From the NCBI GenBank assembly GCA_956465555.1, contig OY101125.1, positions 870,501 to 934,500 of the forward strand: a stretch of DNA of 64,000 bases, written 5' to 3'. The notes beneath the pieces are model-generated. The model searched no databases, was not told where the DNA came from, and saw nothing but the letters and a program-made list of their open reading frames with translations. This stretch comes from Nitzschia sp. pyKryTriq1 (lineage: Eukaryota; Bacillariophyta; Bacillariophyceae; Bacillariales; Bacillariaceae). Shown in pieces: positions 29,918 through 41,149 of the stretch. A program made the position numbers and the translations under genes. Position 1 is the stretch's first letter. The number at the start of each line of letters is the position of its first letter.

Positions 29918-30388
29918 TCATCCTAGCCAAACTAAAACTTCGTTATCCTTTCCTCGTCTTGTCTTTATCCGTAGTTTATTCACTTTTTTCGTATCAGTGG
30001 CGGATAAACCACGGCGTTCCCTCCATTCTGCATTCTTATTCTTCAAAGTTTTGGCCTGCTTTTCGACGTGCTGAAGATGTGCTTTCAAATCGCCCTGCCT
30101 CCGCTCTCCTACGGCCGCTCCCAATTGCTTCAGAGTCAGCTCCTTCCTAGAAGCCAGTGCTCTCCATATTCTAACCCGCGTGGTGTCTTGTTCATCTTCA
30201 GATGGTGGGGTTATTTCGTTCTCATCAGCAAGTGAAAATAACAATCTCCGACGACAATAACTGCTAGTAAATGGAACTAGGAGGAAAGCAGCAACCCGAG
30301 AACGGTAACAGATGGACATATTGGCTGCGGAAGATGTCAAGGAACATGCTAGGATCATGATATCAATAATGAAACGAGACAGTCTCAT
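29918..30388 (-). CDS. small organelle- or ER-targeted protein of unknown function
   Basis: 156 residues from the ATG at 30388. The first 25 residues (MRLSRFIIDIMILACSLTSSAA) look like a signal peptide; a second hydrophobic stretch (VAAFLLVPFTSSY) follows, as in a two-part organelle presequence. The mature part is helical and charged: IWRALASRKELTLKQLGAAVG, then LKAHLQHVEKQAKTLKNKN, EWRERRGL, and a basic end RIKTRRGKDNEVLVWLG. I do not recognise the family; the tail looks like a small RNA-binding domain. The frame stays open up to 30538 and an earlier ATG exists at 30511, but the later one fits a signal peptide. Confidence 0.5.
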   Translation of the reverse strand: MRLSRFIIDIMILACSLTSSAANMSICYRSRVAAFLLVPFTSSYCRRRLLFSLADENEITPPSEDEQDTTRVRIWRALASRKELTLKQLGAAVGERRQGDLKAHLQHVEKQAKTLKNKNAEWRERRGLSATDTKKVNKLRIKTRRGKDNEVLVWLG

Positions 30389-31428
30389 TGCTGCAAGAAA
30401 AACTCGTGTCCAAGGATTTTCCGCCTTTTGGAATTTGGATATGCTGGTTCCTTCTGCTTCACAGCACCTGCTCCCTATTTGTCCTTGAGCTTCCAAACTT
30501 GGACCTTTCATGTACTGTATGAACGACGTCCAATTCAAATTCTGGAAAAGTGCATGGCCATACCTTGCTATTCGAATGGAGAACTTATCATCATTGTCGT
30601 CGTCTTTGGGTCGTAGTATTCTGTCGCTTGAGGTCGCGTGGTCGAAGAAAGTAGTGTAGTCTCTATGTACTAAAATCTGTACCTACTGTATCTTATGGCT
30701 GTGTAAAATAGCCTAACAACGTCCGGGTCTTTTGATCATAAATCGACATCATGCATTCGACTTTTACGAATGAATAGTCAAACCCGTCATGGTCAACTGA
30801 AGTTACGTTCGTACCGCGGTACCGGCTTCTAATCGGGTATGTAGTTCGTAGGTACGTCCACCCGTATTATTTACGAATGGAGACTACCGCTACTATACTC
30901 TCTAGAGTAGAGTAGAGATAGATAGATAGATAGATAGAGAAATAGAGAGAGAGAGAGAGAGAGAGAGAGACACTAGAGAGACTACCGGTACCTATATAAT
31001 GCTGTGCGGTAAGAGTTATCCGGGAGTGCCAATACAGTAGAGAGCAGTCTTCGCCCTGATGATTTCTGCTACCGCTTCTTTGTCGTCAGATTCTTTTCTT
31101 GAAGAATTCATGCTCGTCTAAGAGGGCAATGCTGATGATAACTCCTTCCGAAACTATAAGAAGTAGATCTCGGAATTTTCGTACACTGTTTTTTAAAAAG
31201 GGGACAGCGCTATAGCGTTAAATGTATCCTACCTGTGCAGTACGACTAATTTTAAAAAACAAAGAGCACGGGCGTCGTCCCATGAATAATTTTTTTCTAT
31301 CATATCTTACTTATTCTCAAGCACTACGTCGTAAGACGCGCCATAAAAGATGACCGCATTCACAGGTGCCCACCAGTCGTCAGCCATGCAAACGCCAACA
31401 ACTGGATTGTAGGTCGGCAAGAAAAGAC
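30389..31428. repeat. intergenic region with GATA/GA microsatellite
   Basis: A (gata)n run at about 30917-30938 passes into a (ga)n run to about 30970, flanked by GTACCGG words (30820-30828 and 30984-30990). The rest is A+T-rich. No gene is seen. Confidence 0.6.
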
Positions 31429-32051
31429 TTAAAGTTCCTTCTCGTACCCGTCGACTTCCTTGTTTCCGAGGAAAGAAAGGAAAACGTTGTAACCGATTTG
31501 GATAGTGTTGATGTAGAGAAGTCGCTGAGAGGGAGGGACGAAGGCAAAGTTCTGAAAGATGGAATAATGTGAGATTTTGTCGTTGAAGAAAATATGAAAT
31601 TTCCGAATAGTTTACTTACGATTGTGTGAGCTGGAACCCAAACAGCCCATGATCCCATGACTGCGGTCTTAAGATCGGCCTTGATCTTGTTGACGTAAGT
31701 GTCAAACGATTTTCCTTCCATTACATTCAAGTATCCAAAGAACATGAGGCCAAAGATTGGGTTCCAGATGGTCTGATCAATGGCAACCTTCGTCGCAACC
31801 GTAAGCGGAGCTGTTCCCGGCAACTTGGAGTCCAACATTCCATAAAAGTAGTGCCCGGTGGTTCCGTGCAACAAGAACCCGAAGGATCCCAAACGGATGG
31901 TACGCATGACATCGTATGGCTTGTCACCTGGCTCAATGAAGGATTGAGCCAAAATATCACCAGCGGTGAAACCGGTCAACGAAGTCAAAGCCTTGGTCAA
32001 CAAGGGTTGTGCCTCCAACAAGGCATTGTAACGAGCCCAAAGTCCAGCCAT
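31429..32051 (-). CDS. MPV17: Mpv17/PMP22 family membrane protein
   Basis: Exons 32051-31620 and 31551-31429 give 184 residues; the 68-nt intron (gtaagt...tgttcag-like end, ctttcag) joins WVPAHTI to NFAFVPPSQRLLYINTIQ in phase 0. Mpv17/PMP22 proteins are four-helix membrane proteins of mitochondria, peroxisomes or plastids. Signatures are the start MAGLWARYNALLEAQPLLTK, LTGFTAGDILAQSF, AIDQTIWNPIFGLMFF and the final NFxFVPPxQR block. The length is canonical. The frame extends upstream to 32228 through another ATG (32222) with a hydrophobic stretch, MSGRCSSIVLCIIMVSTHSF, so a longer form with a signal is possible; the conserved start is preferred. Confidence 0.88.
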
Positions 32052-33530
32052 TTTGTTTGATTTTTTGGATTCTGGAAATTTCGCAACGGCAAAATGGCAA
32101 ACAACGAAAAGAATGGTTAGATTCTGTTTTCGTCGAAATCGCGTTGACGCGGCAGGCGAGAAAAACGAATGTGTGGACACCATAATTATGCACAGAACGA
32201 TAGAAGAACAACGCCCCGACATACTCAAAGTGGTGGCACTGAGCAGTTAACTCTAGCGTTCCAGAGTAAGAGGCTATCATCATGATGTTTGAAACCGGAA
32301 ATTACCCACTGGTACGTGATCGTACTCGAGAGTACGTCCAACAAGTACCAGATAGAAAATCTCAACAGAAACCAACGATGACCCCCTGTCGCAAGTAGGA
32401 ACGCACTGGCACATTATACCGGTACAAACACGAAACTGTGGACACGAAACAAAACGACAGCACATAAATGCGACAGCGGTCACAAGGCATGAACCGACAG
32501 CGGACGAATTTATGGCAGAAATCATCGACAGATCCTTTTCCTTGTAAAACTGCCCCCCTCCTCTTCATAGCAAAGGATATGAAGAAATAGTAATCGTTCT
32601 GAATGAATCCTTTAGATGCAAGAGAAACGCAGGGGGCTCGAAGAATCTTGCTCGCTTTCATTGCAAAAAAGGATTCCACGCGTCTTCTGCTGTGCGGTTC
32701 GCATTGTTGCCGTGTCACGGTCGTCGATGACACCCGACGCCGCGGTTCACCTTGTCATCCCGGCTTCAGCATACGAGCAGCATATAGCACTTACATTTAA
32801 TAGTAAGAGTAAGAGTGAAAAGAGATATAACCTCGAGAAAGAATGAGCTGATGAGCAGTGCGTCTTGAGGGTTATTGGGCGCGGCGGTTTAGACTACCGG
32901 TACAAGGTAAGTTCCGTCGAAGGATACCAAAAAGCGGAAGTTGTTGACTGCGCGCAGTTTGGTCGTTGGAGAAGAAAACAAAAACAGGTCGTCGTCATCT
33001 TGGTCATCATCGAGCGGCGTCAACCCGAAAGATCGCGTCGCCGCATCTTCCATCTTCTTGAAGTTCGTTCTGGCGCTTACGTTTGCTGCCAGTAGCAACA
33101 CGTAAGCATAAACGGACGGCTTCGAGCAGTCTTGGTCTACTGTAGGGATGCCGCGACGGATGCCGGCAAGACGAAACAAATAGGGTCCGACTAGTCGATT
33201 AACAACAAGAAACAAGACACGGTCAACCCACATACCGGTACCTACAAGTACAATAAGAAGAAGAAGCAACGCATGAGTAGTTAGTAGATCCGCGGTTCGC
33301 AAGAAGAAGAATCATCGCGAAACAAAAGAGCGAGGCATATTTGTTTTCTCCGGTCAGAATGTGGCGCGGGGTTTCTCGAATGGCACACTACTACTACTAC
33401 TGTACGTACTTGCGCTTTAGGCGGCTTTTGGCTCTTTCGGCGGTTTTTGGCTCTTTCTGCTGTTTGCTTGTCGTGCCTCTTTCCTCTTGACTCTTGACCC
33501 ACCCCCACCACCAAAACACAGAAAAAGACA
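32052..33530. other. divergent intergenic region
   Basis: About 1.5 kb between divergent genes. GTAC words lie near 32310-32350, 32416-32425, 32896-32903 and 33232-33250. Short frames on both strands look random. The right end is the leader of the RSRSIDD-repeat gene. Confidence 0.4.
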
Positions 33531-35348
33531 ATGGCAATCCACAACATGGAAAACAACAAAACGAAACATTCCAAGAGAAATGGACGGGAAGAAGACGGTG
33601 GTGGAGGAAGAGGAAGAGAGGAGGAGGAGTTAATTGACAGATTTGTATCCAGAGATGCTCGAGAAAATGGCTGCGTCGACTTGATGACCAAGCTCAGAAT
33701 TGGGGCAGCCATAGGGGAGCTGCAGAAACACTCCGCGACGAGGGGTTGCGTAAAGACATCTACCAACGCCATGTTGTCTGTATCGTGTCATTCTCCGTCG
33801 GCCTCAATTGCTTCTTCCTTTTCGGAAAAAGTACCTCTCCGTGACGCATCGGCTCCATCGACAGCCAGCAGCCACAACGGAGGACCCGTCAGGTCTGTGA
33901 GAAGGAGCCGCTCCATTGATGACGGCCTTGCCAAGCAAATAAGCACCAGCCTGCACGGCATCAAGTCTAAACCTCGCCATTTCCTTGGGGATCAAGGCAA
34001 TATGGCGCTAAAGGGGGAGGGAGAAAATGACCACGCTGCTATTACTAATACTAGTAGTACTAGGGTGGGCACCAAGAATTCATCGGAACCAGACCGAGGT
34101 AGCGGTCAGTCACGTTCTTTGAGAAGAAGCCGTTCTATTGATGACGCAATTGCCAAGCAGATGAGCGCCAGCTTGCACGGCCAGCACGCGCCTAAATCTC
34201 GTCGACATTGCCTAGGAGATCAAGGGGATGTGGCCCTAAAGGGAGGGAGTGCTAACAGCAGGAGCACCAAAAAGGCGTTATCGGATCTAGACCGAGGTAG
34301 TGGTCATTCACGATCTTTGAGAACAAGTTCGCAGCACAATGGGGGGAAAATAAAAGATTCCGCAACAGACGCACAAACTGGACGCGGAAGGCGTAACGAC
34401 AGACGAGGCGCCGGTCACTCAGCAGAAGAACATTCCGAGGATAGAAGCGAACGCCGAAGGACCAAATCCTTGGGTCCCCGTGAAAAGCTCCGCGAGTGTC
34501 GTCATGAACGAAGCAACTCTCTCGAAGAGATAATTCCAAAGAAAATCAAGGGAGGCCCTTCTTCACGCAACGACAACGAGGACGACCAAACCGTACAATC
34601 GACCAAGAGCGCGGGGTCCAATCGCCGTAGAGAGCTTGTCAGGTCGCGCTCGGCCAAGGGGAGCGAGTTGACTGCACGGACAAGCCTCCCACCATGTCCC
34701 AACGATGATGACGACCAGTCAAGTGCCGGTCCCTCGCTCCGGGCAGGTGCTCGATTGCGACCGTCTTCGCACTTGAAGATATCTTTGATGCGCGAGCTTG
34801 GCATTCTCGAGGCCAGACACAGGAAGATAGAGCCATCAACGGCAACCCAAGCACCAACTCGGCCTCGTTCCTTTGACAGTCTGATCGGACCAAACACCGG
34901 GGCTGCCGCCGCAAACAACCGTGCCGCTGTCCGCTCCAACCTACTGTCGAAATATAATAGCAAGGCTTCCGAGGGGAGGAGGTCTCAAGAAATCAAGAAC
35001 AGGCGAAGATCTTCTTCAATGGACAAAATTGCTAATGGCCTACGGATGATCGGAAGCGACGCAAGCCTTTCGAGTTCTGAAAGTGACATTGAAAGCGAAG
35101 AGGAACAACAAGATCCAGCACCAGCAGCAAGGAAAAACCAAAACTCAGCCTTCATCATTAATAGCGAAGGCATCAAAATCAAGGCATCGTCTGATTTGAA
35201 AGGTGCCGAGATGCGGCGTTCAGATATACGAAATTCTCTGTTTAACTGTTTGGAGGACGACGATGCAGACGACAACTTTTTGAACTTTGTCAAAGGCGGG
35301 GCATCAAGGCGGAATCATCTTGTTGGGGAGAGGACCACCACGAAATAG
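33531..35348 (+). CDS. RSRSIDD-repeat disordered protein
   Basis: 605 residues from an ATG at 33531, no intron. It is hydrophilic and rich in Ser, Arg and Asp. A unit of about 45 residues occurs twice (coded at about 33890-34020 and 34105-34245): RSxRRSRSIDDxxAKQxS, then SLHG, and LGDQGxxALKG about 15 residues on; a third start (GSGHSRSLRTSS) is incomplete. Later come RRTKSLGPREK, RSNSLEEIIPKK and RRRSSSMDKIANGL, so RxxSxxx sites for basophilic kinases recur along the protein. The C-terminus (RNSLFNCLEDDDADDNFLNF) is acidic. No known domain; function unknown. Confidence 0.65.
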   Translation: MAIHNMENNKTKHSKRNGREEDGGGGRGREEEELIDRFVSRDARENGCVDLMTKLRIGAAIGELQKHSATRGCVKTSTNAMLSVSCHSPSASIASSFSEKVPLRDASAPSTASSHNGGPVRSVRRSRSIDDGLAKQISTSLHGIKSKPRHFLGDQGNMALKGEGENDHAAITNTSSTRVGTKNSSEPDRGSGQSRSLRRSRSIDDAIAKQMSASLHGQHAPKSRRHCLGDQGDVALKGGSANSRSTKKALSDLDRGSGHSRSLRTSSQHNGGKIKDSATDAQTGRGRRNDRRGAGHSAEEHSEDRSERRRTKSLGPREKLRECRHERSNSLEEIIPKKIKGGPSSRNDNEDDQTVQSTKSAGSNRRRELVRSRSAKGSELTARTSLPPCPNDDDDQSSAGPSLRAGARLRPSSHLKISLMRELGILEARHRKIEPSTATQAPTRPRSFDSLIGPNTGAAAANNRAAVRSNLLSKYNSKASEGRRSQEIKNRRRSSSMDKIANGLRMIGSDASLSSSESDIESEEEQQDPAPAARKNQNSAFIINSEGIKIKASSDLKGAEMRRSDIRNSLFNCLEDDDADDNFLNFVKGGASRRNHLVGERTTTK

Positions 35349-36051
35349 GACTTTGATTCCGTGTCTATATTATTAGTAGTATATTAGTATCAGAACGTGA
35401 AAATTCAAAAGGGTGACCATGGGTACGGGGTACTCGTCGTACTTGTATGCTTTCGTAACGCTTATAGTACTTTAATAGATTATGGCTACGTACACGTACC
35501 AGGTAGTCCCGGGGTATCGAGGTAGTGCTAAAGTAGCCAACATACCGGTAGGTACGGTTACTCTACTATTGTGCCGGTACGTACCGTGTACCGGTAGCTT
35601 GGTGAGGTGCGGTGACATACTGTAGCTTTCCTTACTGGAACACGTGGAATGACGACAGGACGACTTTCCTCGGAGGAAGGAACGTAGAACGGACGGACTA
35701 GGTCGGCTGAACGGTCTGGCATGCTGTCCTACTGCCGCCACGAGAAGTTCGACCGCATTCGACGTTCGGCTCGAATAATACACACTTGCTTTCTCGGCCT
35801 CTCGCCGCACGCCGCACATGCATGCAAGATAAAATAGCATCATCTCTTTGTTCGAAGAGCCAATAGGTGTGCTTTCTGTTATCTCATACTTCAGAGCTTA
35901 GGAGGCAAATAGAAGTGGCTTGTCCCCGACGTCGACTCGAGAGGAAGTGAATTGAATGAAAATTACAAACGTTCATTTCAGGAAACTACAGTGAAGCAGA
36001 AGCGCCAACGGCAATCCCAGCTAGCGCATTCACAAGTCCAGCAACACAAAA
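35349..36051. repeat. intergenic region with GTACCGG cluster
   Basis: A GTAC-rich cluster covers about 35485-35595 (acgtaccaggtag, cataccggtaggtacgg, gccggtacgtaccgtgtaccgg). The right part is the promoter of UPF1. No gene is seen. Confidence 0.5.
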
Positions 36052-39000
36052 ATGACGGTGGCCACAGAACCCCCGCCGCCCAACCCGAGTTTTGTGGACG
36101 ACGACGATGAAGAAGAGGATGGCAACGACGACGAAGAGGAAGAAGGTTCTGTCTCGGACGTTTCCGGAGACGAAGAAGCCGAATCTAGCGAAGATGATGA
36201 TGAAGAAGAAGAGGACGACGATCAAGATTTGCTCTATACCATGGATCATTACGATGAAGAAAACCTACCTGAGTATGCCTGCCGCTATTGCGGAATCCAC
36301 GACCCGGCCTGTGTAGCGCATTGCGTAGAGACCAAAAAGTGGTTTTGCAACGCCGTGATGGGAAGCGGAGGGAGCCACTTGGTTCACCATTTGGTGCGAT
36401 CTCGATCTCACCAAGTTCAGTTGCACCCTGAGTCTCCTTTGGGGGATACCGTCCTGGAGTGCTACAACTGTGCCAGTAAGAATGCTTTTGTTCTTGGTTT
36501 TGTACCTGCTTCTTCTAGCAGTGTGGTGGTTTTGCTTTGTCGCGTCTGTGTTGAGACTGTTCCAGCTCTCAAGGACATGGACTGGGAATTGGCGCAGTGG
36601 CATCCTCTCATTCAGGATCGCAAGTTTCTTCCCTGGCTCGTCAAGGTGCCAAGTGATAAGTTGCTCTTGAGAGCCCGAGAAATATCGCAAGCCCAGATGA
36701 CCAAGTTGGAGGAGCTCTGGAAGAATGAACCAGAGGCCAGGTTTGCCGACTTGGATCGTCCTGACATTCTTGAAGATGAAGAAATGTCGCCCACATTGTT
36801 GCAGTACGAAGACGGCTTTCACTATCAGAACGTGCTAGCGCCATTGGTAAAGATTGAGGCTGATTATGACCGCCAAATTAAGGAGAGCCTGACGGAAGAA
36901 TCCATTTCGGTGCGTTGGGATAAGTCTTTGAGCGGAAAAAACGTTGCTTCCTTTACCTTTCATCGCATGGCTGTCGAGCAATCTCGCATCATGGTAGGCG
37001 ACGAACTTCGACTGAAATTAGGAGATGGGGCTTCCTATCTCTACGGAAAACCCTGGGAAGGGGTGGGATACGTCAAGGGTATTGTGGATGGTGAGGTGGA
37101 GCTCGAGCTTCGCAGCTCCGGCAATGTTCCCGATTCCATCCATGACGACTATATTGTGGAATATATCTGGAAGAGTACCTCATACGACCGTATGCAGAAT
37201 GCACTCAAACCATTTGCGATCGATGACACCAGTGTGACTGGATACATCTACCATCGGTTGTTGGGGCACCCCGTAGAGGAACAACGCATTGCGACTGCTC
37301 GCATCCCCAGCAACGATAGTGACTATGGAGTACCCGGCCTTCCGCCCCTAAATGAATCTCAGATCGAGGCTGTTGCAGCCGTCTTACAGCGACCGATGAG
37401 TTTGATCCAAGGTCCTCCCGGAACAGGAAAGACGGTCACCTCGGCGACTTTGGTGTACCATCTTACCAAGCAAAACATGGGACAAGTTTTGGTGACGGCG
37501 CCGTCGAATGTTGCCGTCGATCAATTGACGGAAAAGATTGCTGCCACTGGTCTTCGTGTCGTTCGATTGGCGTCTAAGACACGTGAAGCCAGCACGAGCT
37601 CGGTCGATAATCTTTGTCTGCATGTGATGGTCCCGCAGGCCGCCGGGGATGAGTTCAAGAAACTTCAGCGTTTGAAGGATGAAATCGGTGAATTGTCTGA
37701 ACGCGACCAGAAGAAGTATCGATCCCTGAGAAATCGCACTGAGCGAGAAATTTTGCAAGCCGCCGATGTCATCTGCTGTACTTGCGTCGGAGCTGGTGAC
37801 CCTCGCCTCAAGAATTTTCGATTCCGTCAAGTTCTAATCGATGAAGCAACTCAAGCCATTGAAGCAGAGGCATTGATTCCCATTGCCATGGGAGCCAAAC
37901 AGGTAATCTTCGTTGGTGATCACTGTCAGCTCGGGCCTGTGGTGATGTGCAAGGCAGCGGCGAAGGCTGGCCTTACGCAGAGTATGTTTGAGCGCTTAGT
38001 CCTGATCGGAACTCGTCCCATTCGCCTCCAAGTCCAGTATCGTATGCACCCTGCGCTATCGGAGTTTCCCTCCAACATGTTTTACGAAGGAAGTTTACAG
38101 AACGGAGTCACGGAAGCCGATCGTCAGCTATTGAACATGCCAGGGTTTGCTGGAAAAGAGGATTTTCCATGGCCTGTACCAAGCAAGCCCATGTTTTTCT
38201 ACTCCATCACAGGAATGGAAGAGATTTCTGCGTCTGGAACTTCGTATTTGAACCGAACCGAAGCTTCTTACGTCGAAAAGGTTGTAACCCACCTCTTGCG
38301 TATGGGAGTCACTCCTGCTCAGATTGGTGTGATCACTCCCTACGATGGGCAAAAGAAGTACGTTTCGGAGTACATGCGTCGTTCAGGTGCACTTGCCAGT
38401 GCATTGTACGAAGCGATTGAGGTTGCTTCCGTCGACGCCTTTCAAGGACGAGAGAAAGACTTCATTCTGGTCTCCTGTGTACGTTCCAGTGAGACCCAAG
38501 GCATTGGTTTCCTTTCGGATCCTCGCCGTCTGAATGTCGCATTGACCCGCGCCCGTCTAGGTATCATCGTGTTGGGAAATCCGCGTGTTTTGAGCAAGAA
38601 TGCTTTGTGGGCCGCGCTACTTCTGCACTTCAAGGAGTATGATTGCTTGGTCGAGGGCCCCCTCAATAACTTGCAGCCGAGCTACATGACTTTCGCTCGT
38701 CCCCGCCGGAATCCAGCAAGTGATTCTCGTTATGCTTTCACGGCTTTGGCACGTGGTGGATGGGATGGACGTTGGGATGATCGTCGTTCTCGCAATGATG
38801 AAGCGGCCGCTCCAGGCTTTCGCACAGTTGGTCGCCGTGGTCGCGGCAAAGAGCAGCAAAACGATTCTCGTTTCGATGCTCGCTACAATGACTCTGGCTA
38901 CGATCCAGAGCCTTCTAGCAATCTCGCGACCGGCACAAATGGCTTGCCAATCCCCAACTTTGCACCTCTCCCGAGTTATGCCGGTGGGGATGACGCAAGT

Positions 39001-39189
39001 AGTGTAGGGGGCGACAGCTCCTTTGGAGGATCTCAGTTTGGAGGAAGCCGTGCTGGACTTTGGTCACAAAATGGCCGTGCTCCTGCTGCAGCCAGTGACA
39101 AAGATCGTGGGCCTGGTTTGGGCTTTTTTATTGGAGGAGGGAACTATCTTGGAAATGATGCTAGTGCGTCGGATGGCAGGAAATTCTAG
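36052..39189 (+). CDS. UPF1: UPF1 RNA helicase (nonsense-mediated decay)
   Basis: 1045 residues, single exon. UPF1 is the ATP-dependent RNA helicase at the centre of nonsense-mediated mRNA decay. An acidic N-terminus (DDDEEE runs) precedes the Cys-His domain that binds UPF2, from residue 77 ([44 protein letters not shown]). The beta-barrel 1B region lies near 270-400. Superfamily-1 motifs are all present: GPPGTGKT (454-461), DEAT (597-600), QYRMHP (662-667), [12 protein letters not shown] and LNVALTRAR. The C-terminus is Arg/Gly/Ser-rich with [12 protein letters not shown] and a single SQ (GLWSQNG); it is much shorter than the phosphorylated SQ tail of animals. Start at the first ATG. Confidence 0.95.
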   Translation: MTVATEPPPPNPSFVDDDDEEEDGNDDEEEEGSVSDVSGDEEAESSEDDDEEEEDDDQDLLYTMDHYDEENLPEYACRYCGIHDPACVAHCVETKKWFCNAVMGSGGSHLVHHLVRSRSHQVQLHPESPLGDTVLECYNCASKNAFVLGFVPASSSSVVVLLCRVCVETVPALKDMDWELAQWHPLIQDRKFLPWLVKVPSDKLLLRAREISQAQMTKLEELWKNEPEARFADLDRPDILEDEEMSPTLLQYEDGFHYQNVLAPLVKIEADYDRQIKESLTEESISVRWDKSLSGKNVASFTFHRMAVEQSRIMVGDELRLKLGDGASYLYGKPWEGVGYVKGIVDGEVELELRSSGNVPDSIHDDYIVEYIWKSTSYDRMQNALKPFAIDDTSVTGYIYHRLLGHPVEEQRIATARIPSNDSDYGVPGLPPLNESQIEAVAAVLQRPMSLIQGPPGTGKTVTSATLVYHLTKQNMGQVLVTAPSNVAVDQLTEKIAATGLRVVRLASKTREASTSSVDNLCLHVMVPQAAGDEFKKLQRLKDEIGELSERDQKKYRSLRNRTEREILQAADVICCTCVGAGDPRLKNFRFRQVLIDEATQAIEAEALIPIAMGAKQVIFVGDHCQLGPVVMCKAAAKAGLTQSMFERLVLIGTRPIRLQVQYRMHPALSEFPSNMFYEGSLQNGVTEADRQLLNMPGFAGKEDFPWPVPSKPMFFYSITGMEEISASGTSYLNRTEASYVEKVVTHLLRMGVTPAQIGVITPYDGQKKYVSEYMRRSGALASALYEAIEVASVDAFQGREKDFILVSCVRSSETQGIGFLSDPRRLNVALTRARLGIIVLGNPRVLSKNALWAALLLHFKEYDCLVEGPLNNLQPSYMTFARPRRNPASDSRYAFTALARGGWDGRWDDRRSRNDEAAAPGFRTVGRRGRGKEQQNDSRFDARYNDSGYDPEPSSNLATGTNGLPIPNFAPLPSYAGGDDASSVGGDSSFGGSQFGGSRAGLWSQNGRAPAAASDKDRGPGLGFFIGGGNYLGNDASASDGRKF

Positions 39190-39482
39190 CTCGAATTGAT
39201 TTCAACCATCGCCATTCGATGAAATTCAACCCAGTCTAGTCTCATGACTGGAAAGGAACAACATGAATCCATTTCCATCGAGCTCTTGGAGTGATAACTC
39301 GATGCACGTTGCGGAATTACTACTGGAATAGGCGGATCGGACCCTAAATCATTTTCAATCGCGAGCGTCCCACGAGCCATGCCATTTTTGGCTGGTGATT
39401 GGCTGATGAGTAGCGTTTGTTGAAGATGTGGTGTGCCGCCGGCTCGAGCGAAAGTTGAGCGGGCAAGTTTGACCAGTGACAT
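39186..39482 (-). CDS. possible small protein overlapping the UPF1 3' end
   Basis: 98 codons from a true ATG at 39482 to a stop that overlaps the UPF1 stop by four bases on the other strand. The start [20 protein letters not shown] is amphipathic with Arg/Lys and no acidic residues, like a mitochondrial presequence. The rest ([20 protein letters not shown], then [18 protein letters not shown]) is not low complexity. I know no homologue, and a frame of this size can arise by chance. Confidence 0.35.
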   Translation of the reverse strand: MSLVKLARSTFARAGGTPHLQQTLLISQSPAKNGMARGTLAIENDLGSDPPIPVVIPQRASSYHSKSSMEMDSCCSFPVMRLDWVEFHRMAMVEINSS

Positions 39483-39669
39483 TATATTGTTTTGCTCTAG
39501 AGTATAAATTCCTGTTGCGTTGCTTTCTTATGCTATTATTGATAGATTCGTCCAAACGCCGGAACATTTATTGCCATTGCCGCCATCTGACTTCCAGCCA
39601 GGACAAATTGAACCGCCAGATACTACTATTATTTGTCACATTGCAAGAGTGTCAGATATTGTGTAAAAC

Positions 39670-40395
39670 CTATCCTGATGCTTGCTGTCTCTTTTTCAGG
39701 ATTTTTTGCAGCTCTGTCAGCTCTTTTTCCTCCACGACTTCCTCCACAATCTCATTTCCATCCTCGTCCTCGTACACAACTTCTTCGATTATCTCTTCAT
39801 CAATGATCTCCTCATTATTTTCTGGACTTGCGTGAGGTTCCACGCGTTTGCCATCACCTTTGACTATAGTAGTCTTTTCACCTTTGTTGCCAGTTGATCG
39901 TAATTTGACTTGCATCCAACTAGGTTGGCTCCAGGCCTTATCTTTGTCTCGTTCATATTGGCTGGTCGGATTCAAGCCGCTCTGGCCAGATATGCCCGAC
40001 GAACCACCGCCTCCTCCTTTAGAATACTGCCCGGGCCAATAGCCAGGGGGCATTTCTCCCTTGAACTGCCGTCCTTCCAATGGCACCCCTGAAGCGTTGA
40101 CCCACTCTTTCTTTTCATTTCGTTTGTATCCCTGGGAGACCCACTCCTCTTCTTCCTTCTTGGTTCGTGGTCCGTCCGATGCGGGGTTCCAGTTGGGGAA
40201 TCCTTCACCGCCATATTTCTGATATAAATCCTCTCTGGCAGCCAACTCAGCAAATTTCTGCGCCTCCTCATAGTCAGCCTGTCGCTTGGCTTCGTCTTCT
40301 TCCAAAAATAAAGTCCCATGGGGAGTAATTTCCAACCACCATTCTGGAAGACGTCCAGCTCCCCGAGGGAGCTTGTCTTTCTTGCCTTTGCCCAT
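39670..40395 (-). CDS. conserved hydrophilic protein of unknown function
   Basis: 241 residues from the ATG at 40395. It opens MGKGKKDKLPRGAGRLPEWW and LEITPHGTLFLEEDEAKRQ, contains QKYGGEGFPNWNPASDGP and RQFKGEMPPGYWPGQYSKGG, a Gly run, and ends with an acidic stretch (EEIIDEEIIEEVVYEDEDG) and a helix LTELQKILKKRQQ. Trp/Pro-Gly spacing in the centre looks conserved rather than random. It is probably cytosolic or nuclear, as there is no signal. I cannot assign a family. Confidence 0.6.
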   Translation of the reverse strand: MGKGKKDKLPRGAGRLPEWWLEITPHGTLFLEEDEAKRQADYEEAQKFAELAAREDLYQKYGGEGFPNWNPASDGPRTKKEEEEWVSQGYKRNEKKEWVNASGVPLEGRQFKGEMPPGYWPGQYSKGGGGGSSGISGQSGLNPTSQYERDKDKAWSQPSWMQVKLRSTGNKGEKTTIVKGDGKRVEPHASPENNEEIIDEEIIEEVVYEDEDGNEIVEEVVEEKELTELQKILKKRQQASG

Positions 40396-41149
40396 TTTGA
40401 ATTTAATAATAAGGTACTGGTATCTGTATTTTAAAAACAAGATTTTCCACGATCAAGAAACAACGGCAGCATGTACTTATAATGGAGGGTTTCACGTTTA
40501 TTACTTTGGGCATCGACTAGATAGAGAGCAGAGAGCTACTGATCGACCGCCCAGACGAGAGAGAGAGAGGACGCATGCAGAAAGATCGAATCAATCGCTT
40601 GCGTCTCGCTTCGAGATGGGTCATCCTTTTCGTGCCGCAAAAAAACACATCTTCCCAAGATTTGGTGCGGTCTTTTTTGGTGACCCTCATATGAAAAATT
40701 GTCGAGCCAGATAGAAGACCCGACGTGACAGTCTAGCACCATGTACTAAAGTAGTCTCGATATATCGTATCTCGCGAAGAACGGCCCGGTACATACCGGT
40801 ATGCCCCGTACCGCGGTACAGTACCCCCGGAGTATACCCTTCCCTGGTAGACTGTACGCGGGGTGTGGCTGTGTACACGTGTACTGTACGTACGTGAACC
40901 GGTTCGTAATACACCATATTAGACCACACCCTTGCTTATTACTTGCTTTCTCAGCTTGACAATGACCCAACGTCTTTGTCGTCCAAGATCCAAACATACC
41001 CAATTTTCATTGTGGGAATGAAACTGCGAACAAGTCTATTGACAATGAGAACAATGAGCTGTTTTTTATACTATCACTGAACGGCTGGTGAGCTAGTCAT
41101 CACGATTCGAGATCATGGTTGAATCATCATCGTTCTCGCCGATCCGCCG
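40396..41149. repeat. divergent intergenic region with GTACCGG cluster
   Basis: GTAC words are dense at about 40786-40905 (acataccggtatgcc, gtaccgcggtacagtac, acgtgtactgtacgtacgtg). No gene is supported. Confidence 0.5.
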
